64,000 nt of DNA from Pseudohongiella sp. (GTDB lineage: Bacteria > Pseudomonadota > Gammaproteobacteria > Pseudomonadales > Pseudohongiellaceae), in NCBI RefSeq assembly GCF_011050365.1, contig NZ_DRFV01000002.1, positions 248,001 to 312,000 on the forward strand, in the 5' to 3' direction. Shown here piece after piece: positions 44,713-54,069 of the stretch. Under the pieces are notes generated by a model, which searched no databases, was not told the origin of the DNA, and saw nothing but the letters and a program-made list of their open reading frames with translations. The position numbers were made by a program, and so were the translations under genes. Positions within the stretch are counted from its first letter, which is position 1, and each line of letters starts with the position of its first letter.

Positions 44713-46593
44713 ATGTCGCAAAAAATTTTTACAACCACTAACACAGCACTGAGCTGTGCCGTCTTGTTTTTTTCCACACTGCCAGTGGCAGCCAGCGTAG
44801 CAGCCCAATCCAACACGTCTGCCGACGTCGGAACCCAGGAAATGATTGTCACCGCCAACCGGCTGGCACAGCCGCTGGGCGAAACCCTGGCCGCGTCCAC
44901 CGTGTTTACACTGGATGACATCGAAGCCGCGCAGGCTCAGAGCCTGCTCGACTTGCTGGCCGGCGCGCCCGGCATTCAGATGGCCCGCACCGGCGGTCAG
45001 GGCACGCAGACCAGCCTGTTCATGCGCGGAACAAATTCTGACCATACCCTGATTCTGATTGATGGCGTCAAAGCCAATACCGCCAGCGAAGGTTTCGCCC
45101 GTCTGGAGAATATTCCGGTGGCACAAATCGCGCGTATTGAGGTGGTACGCGGCCCGCAGTCCAGTCTGTACGGCGCCGATGCCATTGGGGGTGTCATCCA
45201 GATCTTCACCAAACAGGCAGCACACAGTGATGCAGAGCCTGGCCTGAGCGGCAACCTCAGCGCCGCCGCCGGCACCGAGTCCACTTACAACGGCAGCGGA
45301 GGCTTCAACCTGCGGGGTACCCATACCTCGCTGGCACTGAATGTGTCGCACCAACAGACCGATGGCATACGCCCCATTCATACGCCCCGGCCCAGCGCCC
45401 GCCGCAGTGCCTATGACAATGATGCAGCGAACCTGTCCATTGCCCATCAGTTTGGCAATGGAGCAGCACTGCATGGCGCCTACAGCCTCACCGATTCACA
45501 ACTGGAATACGACGGCGGCATCAACAACGGCGAAGGCCGCACCGCGCACCTCGGATTGCGTCTGCCAGTGACCAACAGCTGGCAGAGTGACCTGCAGGTT
45601 TCCCGCTTCATTGACGAGAGTGTTAATGACAGCACCTTCGCCTCACTCAGCCGTACCGAGCGCGATGCCATCAACTGGCAGAATCACGTGCAGCTTGGTG
45701 ACAACAATAGCATCGTGGTGGGCGCAGATTTTGAATCCGAGGAACTGCTGTACGAGATGAGCGGTGCCACGCAGACCGACACCACACGCGACAACGGCGC
45801 GGCGTTTGCCGTGCTGGACACGCAGTTTGCGCTGAGCAACAGCTCAGTCGACACCACCCTGTCTCTGCGCTACGACGACAACGAACAGTTCGGTGGCAAA
45901 ACCACGGGCAAGGCCGCAATCGGTACCGACCTCGGTGACAACATGCAGCTTTGGACGTCCTACAGCACCGCTTACAAGGCACCGTCCCTGGTGGAGCTTT
46001 ACGTCGATTTCCCGGGTTTCTTCTTTTTTGGCAACCCCGATCTGCAGCCGGAAACCTCTCGCAATGTGGAGATCGGCCTGGAAGGCAATCATGCCGGCGC
46101 CCGCTGGTCGATCAATGCGTTTCGCAACGAGATCAAAAACCTGATCACCACCGACGCGTCATTTAGCAGCCTGACCAATGTTGACCGGGCCACCATCAAC
46201 GGTGCTGAACTGGCAGTCAGTGGTTCCTGGCTGGGCTGGGATGCCAATGCTGCGCTGACCCTGCTGGATCATGAGAACAGCGACACCGGGCAGGAGCTGC
46301 TCCGCCGCCCCAATGAGATACTCAGTGCCGGCATCTCGCGTGAATTCAACAAACTCGATGTGGGGCTGACCTGGCTGCTGCGTGGCACGCAGAAGGACGT
46401 TGACCCGGTGACTTTTGGTACTTCATCGGTTGCCGGTAATGCCGTGTTTGACCTGGCTTTTTCCTATCAGCTGCTCAATGATTTCGGTCTGCAACTGAAG
46501 ATCGGCAACCTGTTCGACAAGGATTATCAGGTAGTGGATGGCTACAATACCTATGGCCGTACCGCTTTATTAACCACACGTTACATATTCTGA
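44713..46593 (+). CDS. btuB: TonB-dependent vitamin B12 receptor BtuB
   Basis: 626 residues; signal peptide ending VAASVAAQS. TonB box MIVTANR at about residues 42-48; plug domain with LLDLLAGAPGIQMARTGG, TSLFMRGTNSDHTLILIDG, and VVRGPQSSLYGADAIGG, all typical of BtuB. A barrel follows and ends TTRYIF. The upstream cobalamin riboswitch and B12-associated downstream genes confirm the substrate. ATG 44713 is chosen at the start of the signal sequence; the frame is open 18 codons upstream. Confidence 0.95.
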   Translation: MSQKIFTTTNTALSCAVLFFSTLPVAASVAAQSNTSADVGTQEMIVTANRLAQPLGETLAASTVFTLDDIEAAQAQSLLDLLAGAPGIQMARTGGQGTQTSLFMRGTNSDHTLILIDGVKANTASEGFARLENIPVAQIARIEVVRGPQSSLYGADAIGGVIQIFTKQAAHSDAEPGLSGNLSAAAGTESTYNGSGGFNLRGTHTSLALNVSHQQTDGIRPIHTPRPSARRSAYDNDAANLSIAHQFGNGAALHGAYSLTDSQLEYDGGINNGEGRTAHLGLRLPVTNSWQSDLQVSRFIDESVNDSTFASLSRTERDAINWQNHVQLGDNNSIVVGADFESEELLYEMSGATQTDTTRDNGAAFAVLDTQFALSNSSVDTTLSLRYDDNEQFGGKTTGKAAIGTDLGDNMQLWTSYSTAYKAPSLVELYVDFPGFFFFGNPDLQPETSRNVEIGLEGNHAGARWSINAFRNEIKNLITTDASFSSLTNVDRATINGAELAVSGSWLGWDANAALTLLDHENSDTGQELLRRPNEILSAGISREFNKLDVGLTWLLRGTQKDVDPVTFGTSSVAGNAVFDLAFSYQLLNDFGLQLKIGNLFDKDYQVVDGYNTYGRTALLTTRYIF

Positions 46594-46603
46594 GGAGCCC
46601 GTG

Positions 46604-47140
46604 ATGCCCATAACCAAAATCAGCCACAGGCAAAAATCGGAACTGTTTACCATCGTTGCGCTTATCGTCGTGGTCGCGGCCATGCGGCTGCTGCCGCACC
46701 CGATGAACGTGACACCCATCGGGGCGCTGGGTCTGTTCGCCGGGGCCTTGTTGCCCTCGCGCACGGCCTGGTTGCTGCCGATGGGCGCGTTATTGCTCAG
46801 CGACATGATCAACGGGTTTTACGCTCTGCCCGCCATGGCGCTGGTGTATGCGGGTTTCTGGTGCAGCGCTGTAATCGGGCGCGTGTGGCTTGCGCGTCGA
46901 CGTACACCAGAACGCCTGATCGGCGCCGTGCTGGCCTCCGCCACAGTATTTTTCATAATCTCCAATCTGAGTGCCTGGCTGATGTATTATCCGCGCACGC
47001 TGGAAGGGTTTGTGCAGTGTTACATCAGTGCGATTCCGTTCTTCGGACGCTCATTGTTAGGTGATGCTCTGTACGCCACGCTACTGTTTGGCCTGTACGA
47101 ATACATTCGCCGTTTTCAACCCCAATGGCGAACCGCCTGA
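46604..47140 (+). CDS. DUF6580 family ECF-transporter-like S component
   Basis: 178 residues, five or six TMs; N-terminal NVTPIGALGLFAGALLPSR and later NLSAWLMYYPRTLEGFVQCYISAIPFFGRSLLGDALY are features of the DUF6580 / putative substrate-binding membrane components. It follows btuB by 10 bp with GAGGAG before ATG 46604 and so is under the riboswitch. It may move cobalamin across the inner membrane since no BtuCD is seen nearby (inference). No T or A component is visible. Confidence 0.75.
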   Translation: MPITKISHRQKSELFTIVALIVVVAAMRLLPHPMNVTPIGALGLFAGALLPSRTAWLLPMGALLLSDMINGFYALPAMALVYAGFWCSAVIGRVWLARRRTPERLIGAVLASATVFFIISNLSAWLMYYPRTLEGFVQCYISAIPFFGRSLLGDALYATLLFGLYEYIRRFQPQWRTA

Positions 47141-47150
47141 GGCCTGAATC

Positions 47151-48044
47151 ATGCGCATTGTTTCGCTGCTGCCCAGCGCAACCGAAATCATCTGTGCGCT
47201 GGGCGCGCACCAGGGCAACATCTGCACACTGGTAGGCATTTCGCACAGCTGTGATTACCCAGCCGAAATCTGCGATCTCGACGTGCTGACCAGTACGCGG
47301 GTGCCGGTGCATGAAACGCAGCTTGTTATTGATCAGTTTGTACGCCAGGAGATGGCAGCCGGCCGGGGACTCTATGCCCTCGACATTGAGAAGCTGGCAG
47401 AATTGCGCGCGGACGTTATTGTGACCCAGACCCTATGTGATGTGTGTGCGGTCTCATCCGGGGATGTGTACCAGGCGGTTGCCGATCTGCCCGGTGACTG
47501 CAAACTGGTCGAGCTGGCTCCTTCGTGCCTGGATGATGTTTACGACGACATAATTCGTGTCGGCGATGCGGTGTATGCCGGATCTGAAGCACGGCAACTG
47601 GTGATGCAATTACGCGAACGCGCGGAAGCGGTCTCCCGTCAGCAGATCCTGAACGGAGACAAAGTGTTATTCCTGGAGTGGCTGGACCCACCGTTCAGTG
47701 GCGGGCACTGGATACCTGACCTGATCGATATCCTGGGCGGCACCAGCTGTCTGGTGAAGGCCGGCCAGCGCTCGGGCACGTTAAGTTGGCAGGCGATCAC
47801 AGAATGTGACCCGGATATTATTGTGGTGGGCTGCTGTGGCTACTCACTCGAGGAATCTGAAGCGGCGCTGCACCTGTTGGCAGACCATGCGCCTTGGTTA
47901 TCACTGCGCGCCGTACGCGAAGGAAACGTGATTGTCGGCGACGGCAATGCCCATTTCAGCCGCGCCGGACCCCGGCTGATTGATGGTCTGGAAGAGCTAG
48001 CAGCAAATCTGTTGGCTGCCAGATCAACGCTGCCGGGCGCCTGA
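47151..48044 (+). CDS. Cobalamin-binding BtuF-like protein without signal peptide
   Basis: 297 residues with the class III periplasmic-binding fold: RIVSLLPSATEIICALGAH, then VTQTLCDVCAVSSGDV, WLDPPFSGGHWIPDLIDILGG and DPDIIVVGCCGYSLEE, matching cobalamin-binding BtuF relatives. No signal peptide is seen, so it should be cytoplasmic unless another start exists. Third gene after the riboswitch. Probably binds corrinoid in the cytoplasm. Its 3' end overlaps a convergent small lipoprotein gene by 21 bp. Confidence 0.88.
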   Translation: MRIVSLLPSATEIICALGAHQGNICTLVGISHSCDYPAEICDLDVLTSTRVPVHETQLVIDQFVRQEMAAGRGLYALDIEKLAELRADVIVTQTLCDVCAVSSGDVYQAVADLPGDCKLVELAPSCLDDVYDDIIRVGDAVYAGSEARQLVMQLRERAEAVSRQQILNGDKVLFLEWLDPPFSGGHWIPDLIDILGGTSCLVKAGQRSGTLSWQAITECDPDIIVVGCCGYSLEESEAALHLLADHAPWLSLRAVREGNVIVGDGNAHFSRAGPRLIDGLEELAANLLAARSTLPGA

Positions 48045-48299
48045 TGCATTCTCCAGACAAAACTCGTCACGGGACTTCAACGCACCATCGGGGTGGTAGA
48101 AGCTATCCAGAGCATCGTATCTGACATAAATATCTCTGTTTTCAAGTCCTGTGCAGATGACCCGATAGGTGTCACCGTCGTACATGGACGCGTACGAAGG
48201 CGCTTCGTAACGCTCATCAGAGGATGCGCAGGCGCTCAACGTGAGCGCAGCGAGAACAGGGGCGATACGTTTCAGGTAATAATTCAATGGCGTGACCAT
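48024..48299 (-). CDS. Small lipoprotein
   Basis: 91 residues; the signal has lipobox LSAC (Cys 24). The mature protein is acidic and Tyr-rich (SYASMYDGDTYRVICTG) with two further cysteines that could pair. No family recognised. Transcribed against the btuF-like gene and overlapping its 3' end. Confidence 0.7.
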   Translation of the reverse strand: MVTPLNYYLKRIAPVLAALTLSACASSDERYEAPSYASMYDGDTYRVICTGLENRDIYVRYDALDSFYHPDGALKSRDEFCLENASGARQR

Positions 48300-48389
48300 A
48301 AATCCTCCTGTATTAAAATTGCTTCACATACGTCACCGTAGCATCTTTGAGCACGCGTGTGGCAAACACCAGCATCGGGAAACGGTCCG

Positions 48390-49574
48390 TTACGCTTTGG
48401 CCACAGACAGACTGCTGTAGCTGACCAGCGCACCGACAAACATCAACACGGCGCTAAGCGCGAAGGTCAACCGGAAGTCCTGCTGCCAGTCGATCAGCAA
48501 ACCGGCCAGCGCCGGGCCGATCAATTGCCCAAGAGCGAAAAACACCGTAACAAAACTGACCGCCATGGCGGCATGCTGCGGCTTTACGGTGCTGGTAGCG
48601 GCGGCCAGCACCGACGTGAAGAGCCCCGTTACCGACAGCCCCACCAACACAAAATGCACAGTAAACGCCCAGGTCTCGGGCCAGATCACCGGCAGCAAGG
48701 TGGCAACAATTGCCACCGTCATGCAAAAAATCAGGGCGCGTCCGTGGCCTACCAAATCTGCCAGCCAGCCCCATCCCGGTCCGGAAAAAATCGACACAAA
48801 CCCCATGACAGCCACCAGACGCCCGGCAATTTGCGGGTCGACGCCGGCATCCAGGGCAAAGCTGTACATGAACAACACCTGCACGATATACGTCAGACCC
48901 ACCACACCGTAGATCAGCGCCATGCGCATAACATGCGGGTTTTGATAGGCTATCGTCAGGCCCTGCCGCATCGAAACCGGTTCTTCATGTAGCGGCGGGT
49001 CGCGCAGAAAAATCATCACCAGCACAATTGCGAACACAGCGATACCGGCAAAGCTGGCCCATATCATACGCCAGCTGGCTTCATCACCCGTTTGTGTGAT
49101 GACCGGAATCAACGCGCCGGCGAGCAGTATGCCAATGCCCACACCACTGCCGGCAAAACCGATCACCATGCCCCGACGCTCGGGATACCAGGCACCCAGC
49201 AGAGAAACCAGTGGCGTAAAAGTGAACGCGGTACCGAATCCCATCAGCGTCATGCAGAGCATCAGCAGAGGATAGGCAGAAAACAGGCTGAGTCCGGTGT
49301 ATCCGATGGCCCCCAGCGACAGTCCCAGCAGGATCGACTTCTTGCCGCCATGGCGGCCGGCGAACACACCCGCATACAGCAACAGCACCAGATAACCCAA
49401 AGCAGTCAACGTACCCAGATTGGCCGCCTGCGAGTAGCTCAACTCAAGAGTCTCGCGCATGACAGGTAATACCAGCCCGTAGGCCAGACGACCGAACACC
49501 ACCGCGACCAGCGTGCAGAGCATACTGATCGGGACGAGCACAAGAACGGGAGGGCGATTGGTGGAGACGTTCAT
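48390..49574 (-). CDS. Major facilitator superfamily transporter
   Basis: 394 residues, 12 TMs; MFS signature GRHGGKKSILLGLSLG between TM2 and 3 and second-half GWGWLADLVGHGRAL. Similar to OFA/nitrate-nitrite-like or YbfB-type MFS members; substrate is unknown. Separate from its neighbours. Confidence 0.9.
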   Translation of the reverse strand: MNVSTNRPPVLVLVPISMLCTLVAVVFGRLAYGLVLPVMRETLELSYSQAANLGTLTALGYLVLLLYAGVFAGRHGGKKSILLGLSLGAIGYTGLSLFSAYPLLMLCMTLMGFGTAFTFTPLVSLLGAWYPERRGMVIGFAGSGVGIGILLAGALIPVITQTGDEASWRMIWASFAGIAVFAIVLVMIFLRDPPLHEEPVSMRQGLTIAYQNPHVMRMALIYGVVGLTYIVQVLFMYSFALDAGVDPQIAGRLVAVMGFVSIFSGPGWGWLADLVGHGRALIFCMTVAIVATLLPVIWPETWAFTVHFVLVGLSVTGLFTSVLAAATSTVKPQHAAMAVSFVTVFFALGQLIGPALAGLLIDWQQDFRLTFALSAVLMFVGALVSYSSLSVAKA

Positions 49575-49717
49575 GAATCAGGACTTCTCGAAAAAGCCAG
49601 CGAGTATAGCACAGTTACCCAATGCAGCTCGACGGAGCACTGCCCGCGTCGGCATTTGACCTGATGGCGGGGGCTCGCGTTAAGATGGAGACACACTTAG
49701 CAACAAGGAGTCCGGTC

Positions 49718-50056
49718 ATGAATGATCTGACAACGCGAAAATGCAAACCGTGCGACAGTGATGCTGACCCGATGGGCGCCGAACAGGTCAAACAGTACCT
49801 GGTCATGATCGACGGTGAATGGAAAGTGGAAAACGAAGGCAAACAGATCAGCCGCACTTGCAAATTCGAAAACTATTACCAGACGTCGGCGTTTGTTAAT
49901 GCTGTGGTCTGGATTGCCCATGGTGAAGATCACCACCCGGATATTACCTTTGGCTACAACAAAGCCACCGTGGTCTACAGTACGCATGCCATTGGCGGTC
50001 TGTCGGAGAATGACTTTATCTCCGCGGCGAAAGTTGATGCCTTGCTGGACAATTGA
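49718..50056 (+). CDS. phhB: Pterin-4a-carbinolamine dehydratase
   Basis: 112 residues, full-length for the family. Recycles tetrahydrobiopterin after aromatic amino-acid hydroxylation. The signature EDHHPDITFGYNKATV (catalytic His pair) is in the middle of the protein. AAGGAG is eight bases before ATG 49718. A phenylalanine hydroxylase gene is not in the window. Confidence 0.94.
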   Translation: MNDLTTRKCKPCDSDADPMGAEQVKQYLVMIDGEWKVENEGKQISRTCKFENYYQTSAFVNAVVWIAHGEDHHPDITFGYNKATVVYSTHAIGGLSENDFISAAKVDALLDN

Positions 50057-50146
50057 TTCAGCGGACGGACCACCCGCAAACGCTCCATAACACCCGGTTC
50101 GTCGTTGCCTCTGGTGTTACTTGCCATGGCGACAACAGCGCCAGTG

Positions 50147-51865
50147 TCAGGGGCGGTAACACTCAACCCGGTTGCGCCCCGCGCCTTTCGCCGCGTACAG
50201 GGCCTGGTCAGCGTGGTTGATAAAATCCCGTTCGCTCTGCTCGCTGGCCAGTTCCGTAACACCAAAACTCGCCGTCACCTGGCCAACCTCGGGATGCTGA
50301 AAAAATGCCAGCCGCTGCCGAAGACGCTCGGACAACTGTGCGGCTTCGGCCAACGGCGTCTCCGGCGCCAGGATCACAAACTCCTCACCACCCCAGCGAC
50401 TGACGATGTCGCTGTCCCGGACCTGTTCGCACAGCACCTGCGCCGCCGTGCGCAAAACTTCATCACCCACGGCGTGGCCATAATTGTCATTTACTTTTTT
50501 GAAGTGATCAAGGTCAACAAAAATCAGTGACAGAGGTCTCTGATAACGCTTGGCCGTAGCAAAGGCGATATCCAGTCGTGCATCAAAACCCCGGCGATTC
50601 AGGGTCTGGGTGAGGTGGTCACGCTCGGCACGCCGGCGATCGCTGATGTCACGCGCCAGAGAATAAAAGCCGACAACCTGACCGTCATCGTCACGCTGTG
50701 GAATATAGGTTAGCTCCACCGGCATCATACTGCCATCGGGCTGCCACAGATGTTGCTCAAAAATCACTTCCTCGCCCGCCAACGCCGCTTGCATGTAGGG
50801 CAACGCCTGTTCAAAAAGCTCCGGGCCAACGACGTCCACTGCCGGTTTGCCAATGATCTGCCCGGCAGGACGCTGAAACCATTCCGTGTAGCCCGCATTT
50901 ATTTCACGAAAGCACAGTTGCATGTCAATCCGAGCAATCAGAATTGGCAAGGCATCAATCAGCTGGGTGCGTTGTTGACGTTGCTGCTCGAAGCTCTGGG
51001 CATCATAGAGCGAGGATGCCAGCACGCGACTGGCCATATTGAGTATGTCCAGATCACTGTCGCTAAAAGCGCCGACCTGGCTTGAGTAGACCTTAAGTAC
51101 CCCGAAACAGCGCTCTTCGTGAATCATCGGCACCAGCAGGCCGGAGCGGAAACCAACACGGTCAGCCGCTTCACGCGCGACGCGCGGCTCATTATGGGTG
51201 TCACGGCAGTACATGGGCACGCGATCACGGTAACAGGCACCCGACAGACTGCCGGAAACCGGCAGGCGCAGTCCCAGCGAACTCATTGCCGTGCCCGCTG
51301 CCGCCGTGTACACCATCTCTTTTCCTGCCGCCTCTTCCACGGCAGCGCCGTCGGCGCCGGTGATCGCGAGCCCGATTTGCGCCACCTGTTCACGCATGGC
51401 CTGCAAATTCAGACCGGCGGTACCCGCCTTGGTCTGTATATCGGTCAGCGCCTGCAATTGCCGGCGCTGCTGCTCAAGGTCACGCAATGCCGTGACATCA
51501 CGTTGAATGGCGATAAAGTATCGGGGAGTGCCAGTCGCAGGATAAGGTCGTATTGACCACTCCATGCGAAACGGCGAACCATCCTTTCGGTAGTTGACCG
51601 TTTCGCCAAAGAACGCCTGCCCTGAGACCAGCTGCTCTTTGAGGCGCTGCATCAAGTCTTTGTCGGTTAACGGGCCTTGCATCAAACGCGGCGTCTGGCC
51701 CACGAGTTCTTCGGGCTCATAGCCGGTCATGGCGCAGAAAGCGGGATTGGCGTAGACGATGACGGGACCCGGCAACGCGAGCCGGGCATCGGTGATCAGT
51801 ACCGCATCACGCACTTCTCCCAGCACACCCAGTAGCAGGTCTCGGTCGGCGAAATCGTGTCTCAT
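50147..51865 (-). CDS. PAS-GAF-PAS-GGDEF diguanylate cyclase
   Basis: 572 residues without TM segments. PAS1 at ~10-125 (NPAFCAMTGYEPEELVG), GAF at ~140-300, PAS2 at ~310-420 (a NAGYTEWFQRPAGQI block), and GGDEF at ~420-570. The active-site GGEEF is at residues 492-496 and an RDSD I-site precedes it by five residues. Predicted active and feedback inhibited. The nearest good ribosome site (AAGGA) is 13 bases away. The PAS domains may bind haem or flavin. Confidence 0.94.
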   Translation of the reverse strand: MRHDFADRDLLLGVLGEVRDAVLITDARLALPGPVIVYANPAFCAMTGYEPEELVGQTPRLMQGPLTDKDLMQRLKEQLVSGQAFFGETVNYRKDGSPFRMEWSIRPYPATGTPRYFIAIQRDVTALRDLEQQRRQLQALTDIQTKAGTAGLNLQAMREQVAQIGLAITGADGAAVEEAAGKEMVYTAAAGTAMSSLGLRLPVSGSLSGACYRDRVPMYCRDTHNEPRVAREAADRVGFRSGLLVPMIHEERCFGVLKVYSSQVGAFSDSDLDILNMASRVLASSLYDAQSFEQQRQQRTQLIDALPILIARIDMQLCFREINAGYTEWFQRPAGQIIGKPAVDVVGPELFEQALPYMQAALAGEEVIFEQHLWQPDGSMMPVELTYIPQRDDDGQVVGFYSLARDISDRRRAERDHLTQTLNRRGFDARLDIAFATAKRYQRPLSLIFVDLDHFKKVNDNYGHAVGDEVLRTAAQVLCEQVRDSDIVSRWGGEEFVILAPETPLAEAAQLSERLRQRLAFFQHPEVGQVTASFGVTELASEQSERDFINHADQALYAAKGAGRNRVECYRP

Positions 51866-52235
51866 CTGACTGTTATCGTCCTTATCCTGACTTAAATTCG
51901 CTTATTCTGTTTCCCTGCGGCTACCGTCGCACCACTTGCAGTGCACACGGAGAATAATATTTTGCTCCCTTAAAATATCAACTTACGATCTGTTAGTGAC
52001 AGATTATAAACCGTTTGCCCAATCATGGAAAATGTCCGGCCGGTCATTTGACAGGGCCTTTTATCTTTGTCATGGTTTTAAGCAACCAAGCTGATTAATC
52101 AAAGATTTATTTCTTTGGTATCAGCTTTTTTTGTCATGGCACATGCGTCACCGGCGACATCGGCTTGTTGCGAGTGGGGCAAACAGAGTGGCCATGCATT
52201 TTGAGCAAATCGTTGAGAAACGAAAGGAGTGAGTC
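51866..52235. ncRNA. Non-coding region with an orphan intrinsic terminator; candidate small RNA
   Basis: 370 bp without a gene. At 52088-52132 AAGCTGAT pairs with ATCAGCTT, inner CAAAGA pairs with TCTTTG, and seven T follow: a good rho-independent terminator on the plus strand although no plus-strand gene lies upstream. Possible promoters are TTGACA at 52048 and TATAAA at 52005. tttgtcatgg occurs at 52067 and 52129 on either side of the hairpin. A small RNA of ~50-115 nt is possible. Confidence 0.4.
52088..52132 (+). terminator. Intrinsic terminator hairpin with U tract
   Basis: An outer 8-bp stem and an inner 6-bp stem separated by short bulges, ending with seven T. It is on the plus strand with no coding sequence upstream. 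Confidence 0.6.
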
Positions 52236-52886
52236 ATGAGAAACGCCAAACTGCTGGCGTCTATTGGCGCCGTAATGTTTTCCGCTTCGACTGCCGCCCA
52301 AACGCAGTCACCTTACCTGCAACCTGACGATACCTGGATCAGCTTGAGCGGCACCATTGAGTCAGTGCAGAGGGATTCTTTTCTGCTGGATTACGGACGC
52401 GCCTCAGTGACTGTGGAAATGGATGACGGCGACCGAGACGCAGATGCCTATAAACTATTGCCTGGCGATAGCGTGACTGTGAACGGTCTGATCGACGATG
52501 ATTTTTTCGAGATGACCACAATTGAGGCGAGCAGCGTTTACGTCGAGTCAATTAACTCTTACTTCTATGCCAGTGCAATGGATGAGGAGGCAGCCACATT
52601 CTTTGATCCGATTGTGACGGTTACAGGCCCGATTATGGAAGGTGACGCCATCATTCAGGGCACGATCACGGCGGTCGAGCCTCTGGAAGAGGAGCTTGTC
52701 CTCAATACGGGTGACCATCTGATGATTGTGGAAGTGGATGATCTGGGTTATGACCCTCTGGATAACGAAGGCTATCTGCAGCTGGATGTTAACGACGAAG
52801 TCACCATTAGCGGTACCATGACAGAGGAAATGTTCGAGAACCGCTTATTTGAAGCGGACTTCATTGTTACCGTTAACAACTCATAA
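52236..52886 (+). CDS. Secreted acidic protein with two OB-like domains
   Basis: 216 residues with a signal peptide ending STAAQT. Two similar beta-rich halves are seen: ISLSGTIESVQRDSFLLDYG...VTVNGLIDDDFFE and IIQGTITAVEPLEEELVLNTGD...VTISGTMTEEMFE, each with the pattern G-T-I followed by GDxVT or NDEVT and then G-x-(I/M)-x-(D/E)-x-x-F-E. This suggests a duplicated OB-fold (DUF5666-like) domain. Very acidic. Function unknown. A GGAG lies nine bases upstream of ATG. Confidence 0.75.
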   Translation: MRNAKLLASIGAVMFSASTAAQTQSPYLQPDDTWISLSGTIESVQRDSFLLDYGRASVTVEMDDGDRDADAYKLLPGDSVTVNGLIDDDFFEMTTIEASSVYVESINSYFYASAMDEEAATFFDPIVTVTGPIMEGDAIIQGTITAVEPLEEELVLNTGDHLMIVEVDDLGYDPLDNEGYLQLDVNDEVTISGTMTEEMFENRLFEADFIVTVNNS

Positions 52887-52983
52887 TCCTCTGACCCTGC
52901 GACCTGGCGCTTGACGGCACCGGGTCGCACTCCGGGCAATCAGCCGGGATGATCCCATTGAGCCGTTGTTTTACTCCGAACTG

Positions 52984-53058
52984 CTGTGCTCTGAATTCCT
53001 CTGCACTGAATTTCTCTGCACTGAATTTCTCTGCACTGAATTACTGTACACTGGTTCA
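52984..53058 (+). repeat. 15-bp tandem repeat upstream of the DUF6492 gene
   Basis: Unit ctctgcactgaattt: two perfect copies (52999-53013, 53014-53028), one with a single change (53029-53043), and degenerate copies on both sides. Two of its three forward frames stay open: LCTEF in frame with the DUF6492 gene and SALNF in a 43-codon frame (52949-53080) that ends by ATGA overlap on its start. Confidence 0.85.
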
Positions 53059-53076
53059 AGTCAGTCACTGGATCGT

Positions 53077-54051
53077 ATGATAATGGCACCTTCACCCACG
53101 ATCAGCCTGGTCACACCGACCTGGTCCGGAGATCTGGACCACTACCGCATTCTGTTGCGCTCTCTGGCGCAAGGACCCCTGGGCGGCCTTGAACACACAA
53201 CGGTGGTTCAGTCAGAAGATTTCGCTGTGTTCTCCGCATTACTGACCGACAGCCAAAACAGTCACACCACCCGACTTCGCACTACTGAACAGGTTTTGCC
53301 GCCGGCAATCGAGCAGGCACGACGCCGGGCCACATCACTGCAAACATTGATCGGCCGTCATATGACCCGCATCAGCGGCAGTCTGTCCCGGGAGCTGGGC
53401 TGGCCGCACTGGCCGCACTATACCGGTTGGCACACACAACAGATTTCCAAGCTGGCCATGGCGTCACAGGCAGACACAGACTATGTGCTGGTTGTTGACT
53501 CGGATGTTGTTGTGACTCCCGCTGCCGATCTGACAGAGATACTGAAACGCGATGCGGTGGTCTGTTTCTCCGATCGTAAGCCACTGGCCCAGTTTAAGGG
53601 AAAAACCCGGAAATGGGTCCTGCAGGCTGATGCCTTGTTGCATATCCCGCCCAATCGACAGCAGTCATATGACAGCTACTTCGATACGCCATTTTTGCTA
53701 CACGTGGCAACGCTCAGATCCATGTTTGCCTGGCTGGAGCAGGCGTATCAGCAACCCTGGTGGCAGGTGCTGCTGGCCCAGCCCCCCAGACGCTGGTCAG
53801 AGTTCGCCACCTATAAAGCGTTTTTGCTTGAACTCGCTGACGGGCAATCAGATACAACGGCGCATTGGCAGACGCCGGACATGATGAGCTACATCTTTGA
53901 TGCCAGCGATACTGAGAGATTGCTGTCAGAGTTTCAGGCATCGTGGCAAGACCCGGACATCCAGTTCATTACCGTGCATTCGCAAAGCAGCGGTCGTCAG
54001 CGTTGGCACCCGCACAGCTTTGCCGATGACTTGCTGACACTGATCGGCTAG
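53077..54051 (+). CDS. DUF6492 family glycosyltransferase-like protein
   Basis: 324 residues from ATG at 53077. Resembles DUF6492, a GT-A-like fold: ISLVTPTWSGDLDHYRILLRSL at the start, then QISKLAMASQADTDYVLVVDSDVVV with a DxD motif, and later TPDMMSYIFDASDTE. Sugar acceptor unknown. The frame stays open back to a TTG at 52966 through the 15-bp repeat, so a longer form with an LCTEF-repeat N-terminus cannot be excluded. Confidence 0.8.
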   Translation: MIMAPSPTISLVTPTWSGDLDHYRILLRSLAQGPLGGLEHTTVVQSEDFAVFSALLTDSQNSHTTRLRTTEQVLPPAIEQARRRATSLQTLIGRHMTRISGSLSRELGWPHWPHYTGWHTQQISKLAMASQADTDYVLVVDSDVVVTPAADLTEILKRDAVVCFSDRKPLAQFKGKTRKWVLQADALLHIPPNRQQSYDSYFDTPFLLHVATLRSMFAWLEQAYQQPWWQVLLAQPPRRWSEFATYKAFLLELADGQSDTTAHWQTPDMMSYIFDASDTERLLSEFQASWQDPDIQFITVHSQSSGRQRWHPHSFADDLLTLIG

Positions 54052-54069
54052 CGCCACCTGTCAAAAGCT

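Noticed and set aside
52984-53058. CRISPR-like array
   Set aside because: Units are 15 bp and directly adjacent with no spacers; it is a simple tandem repeat.
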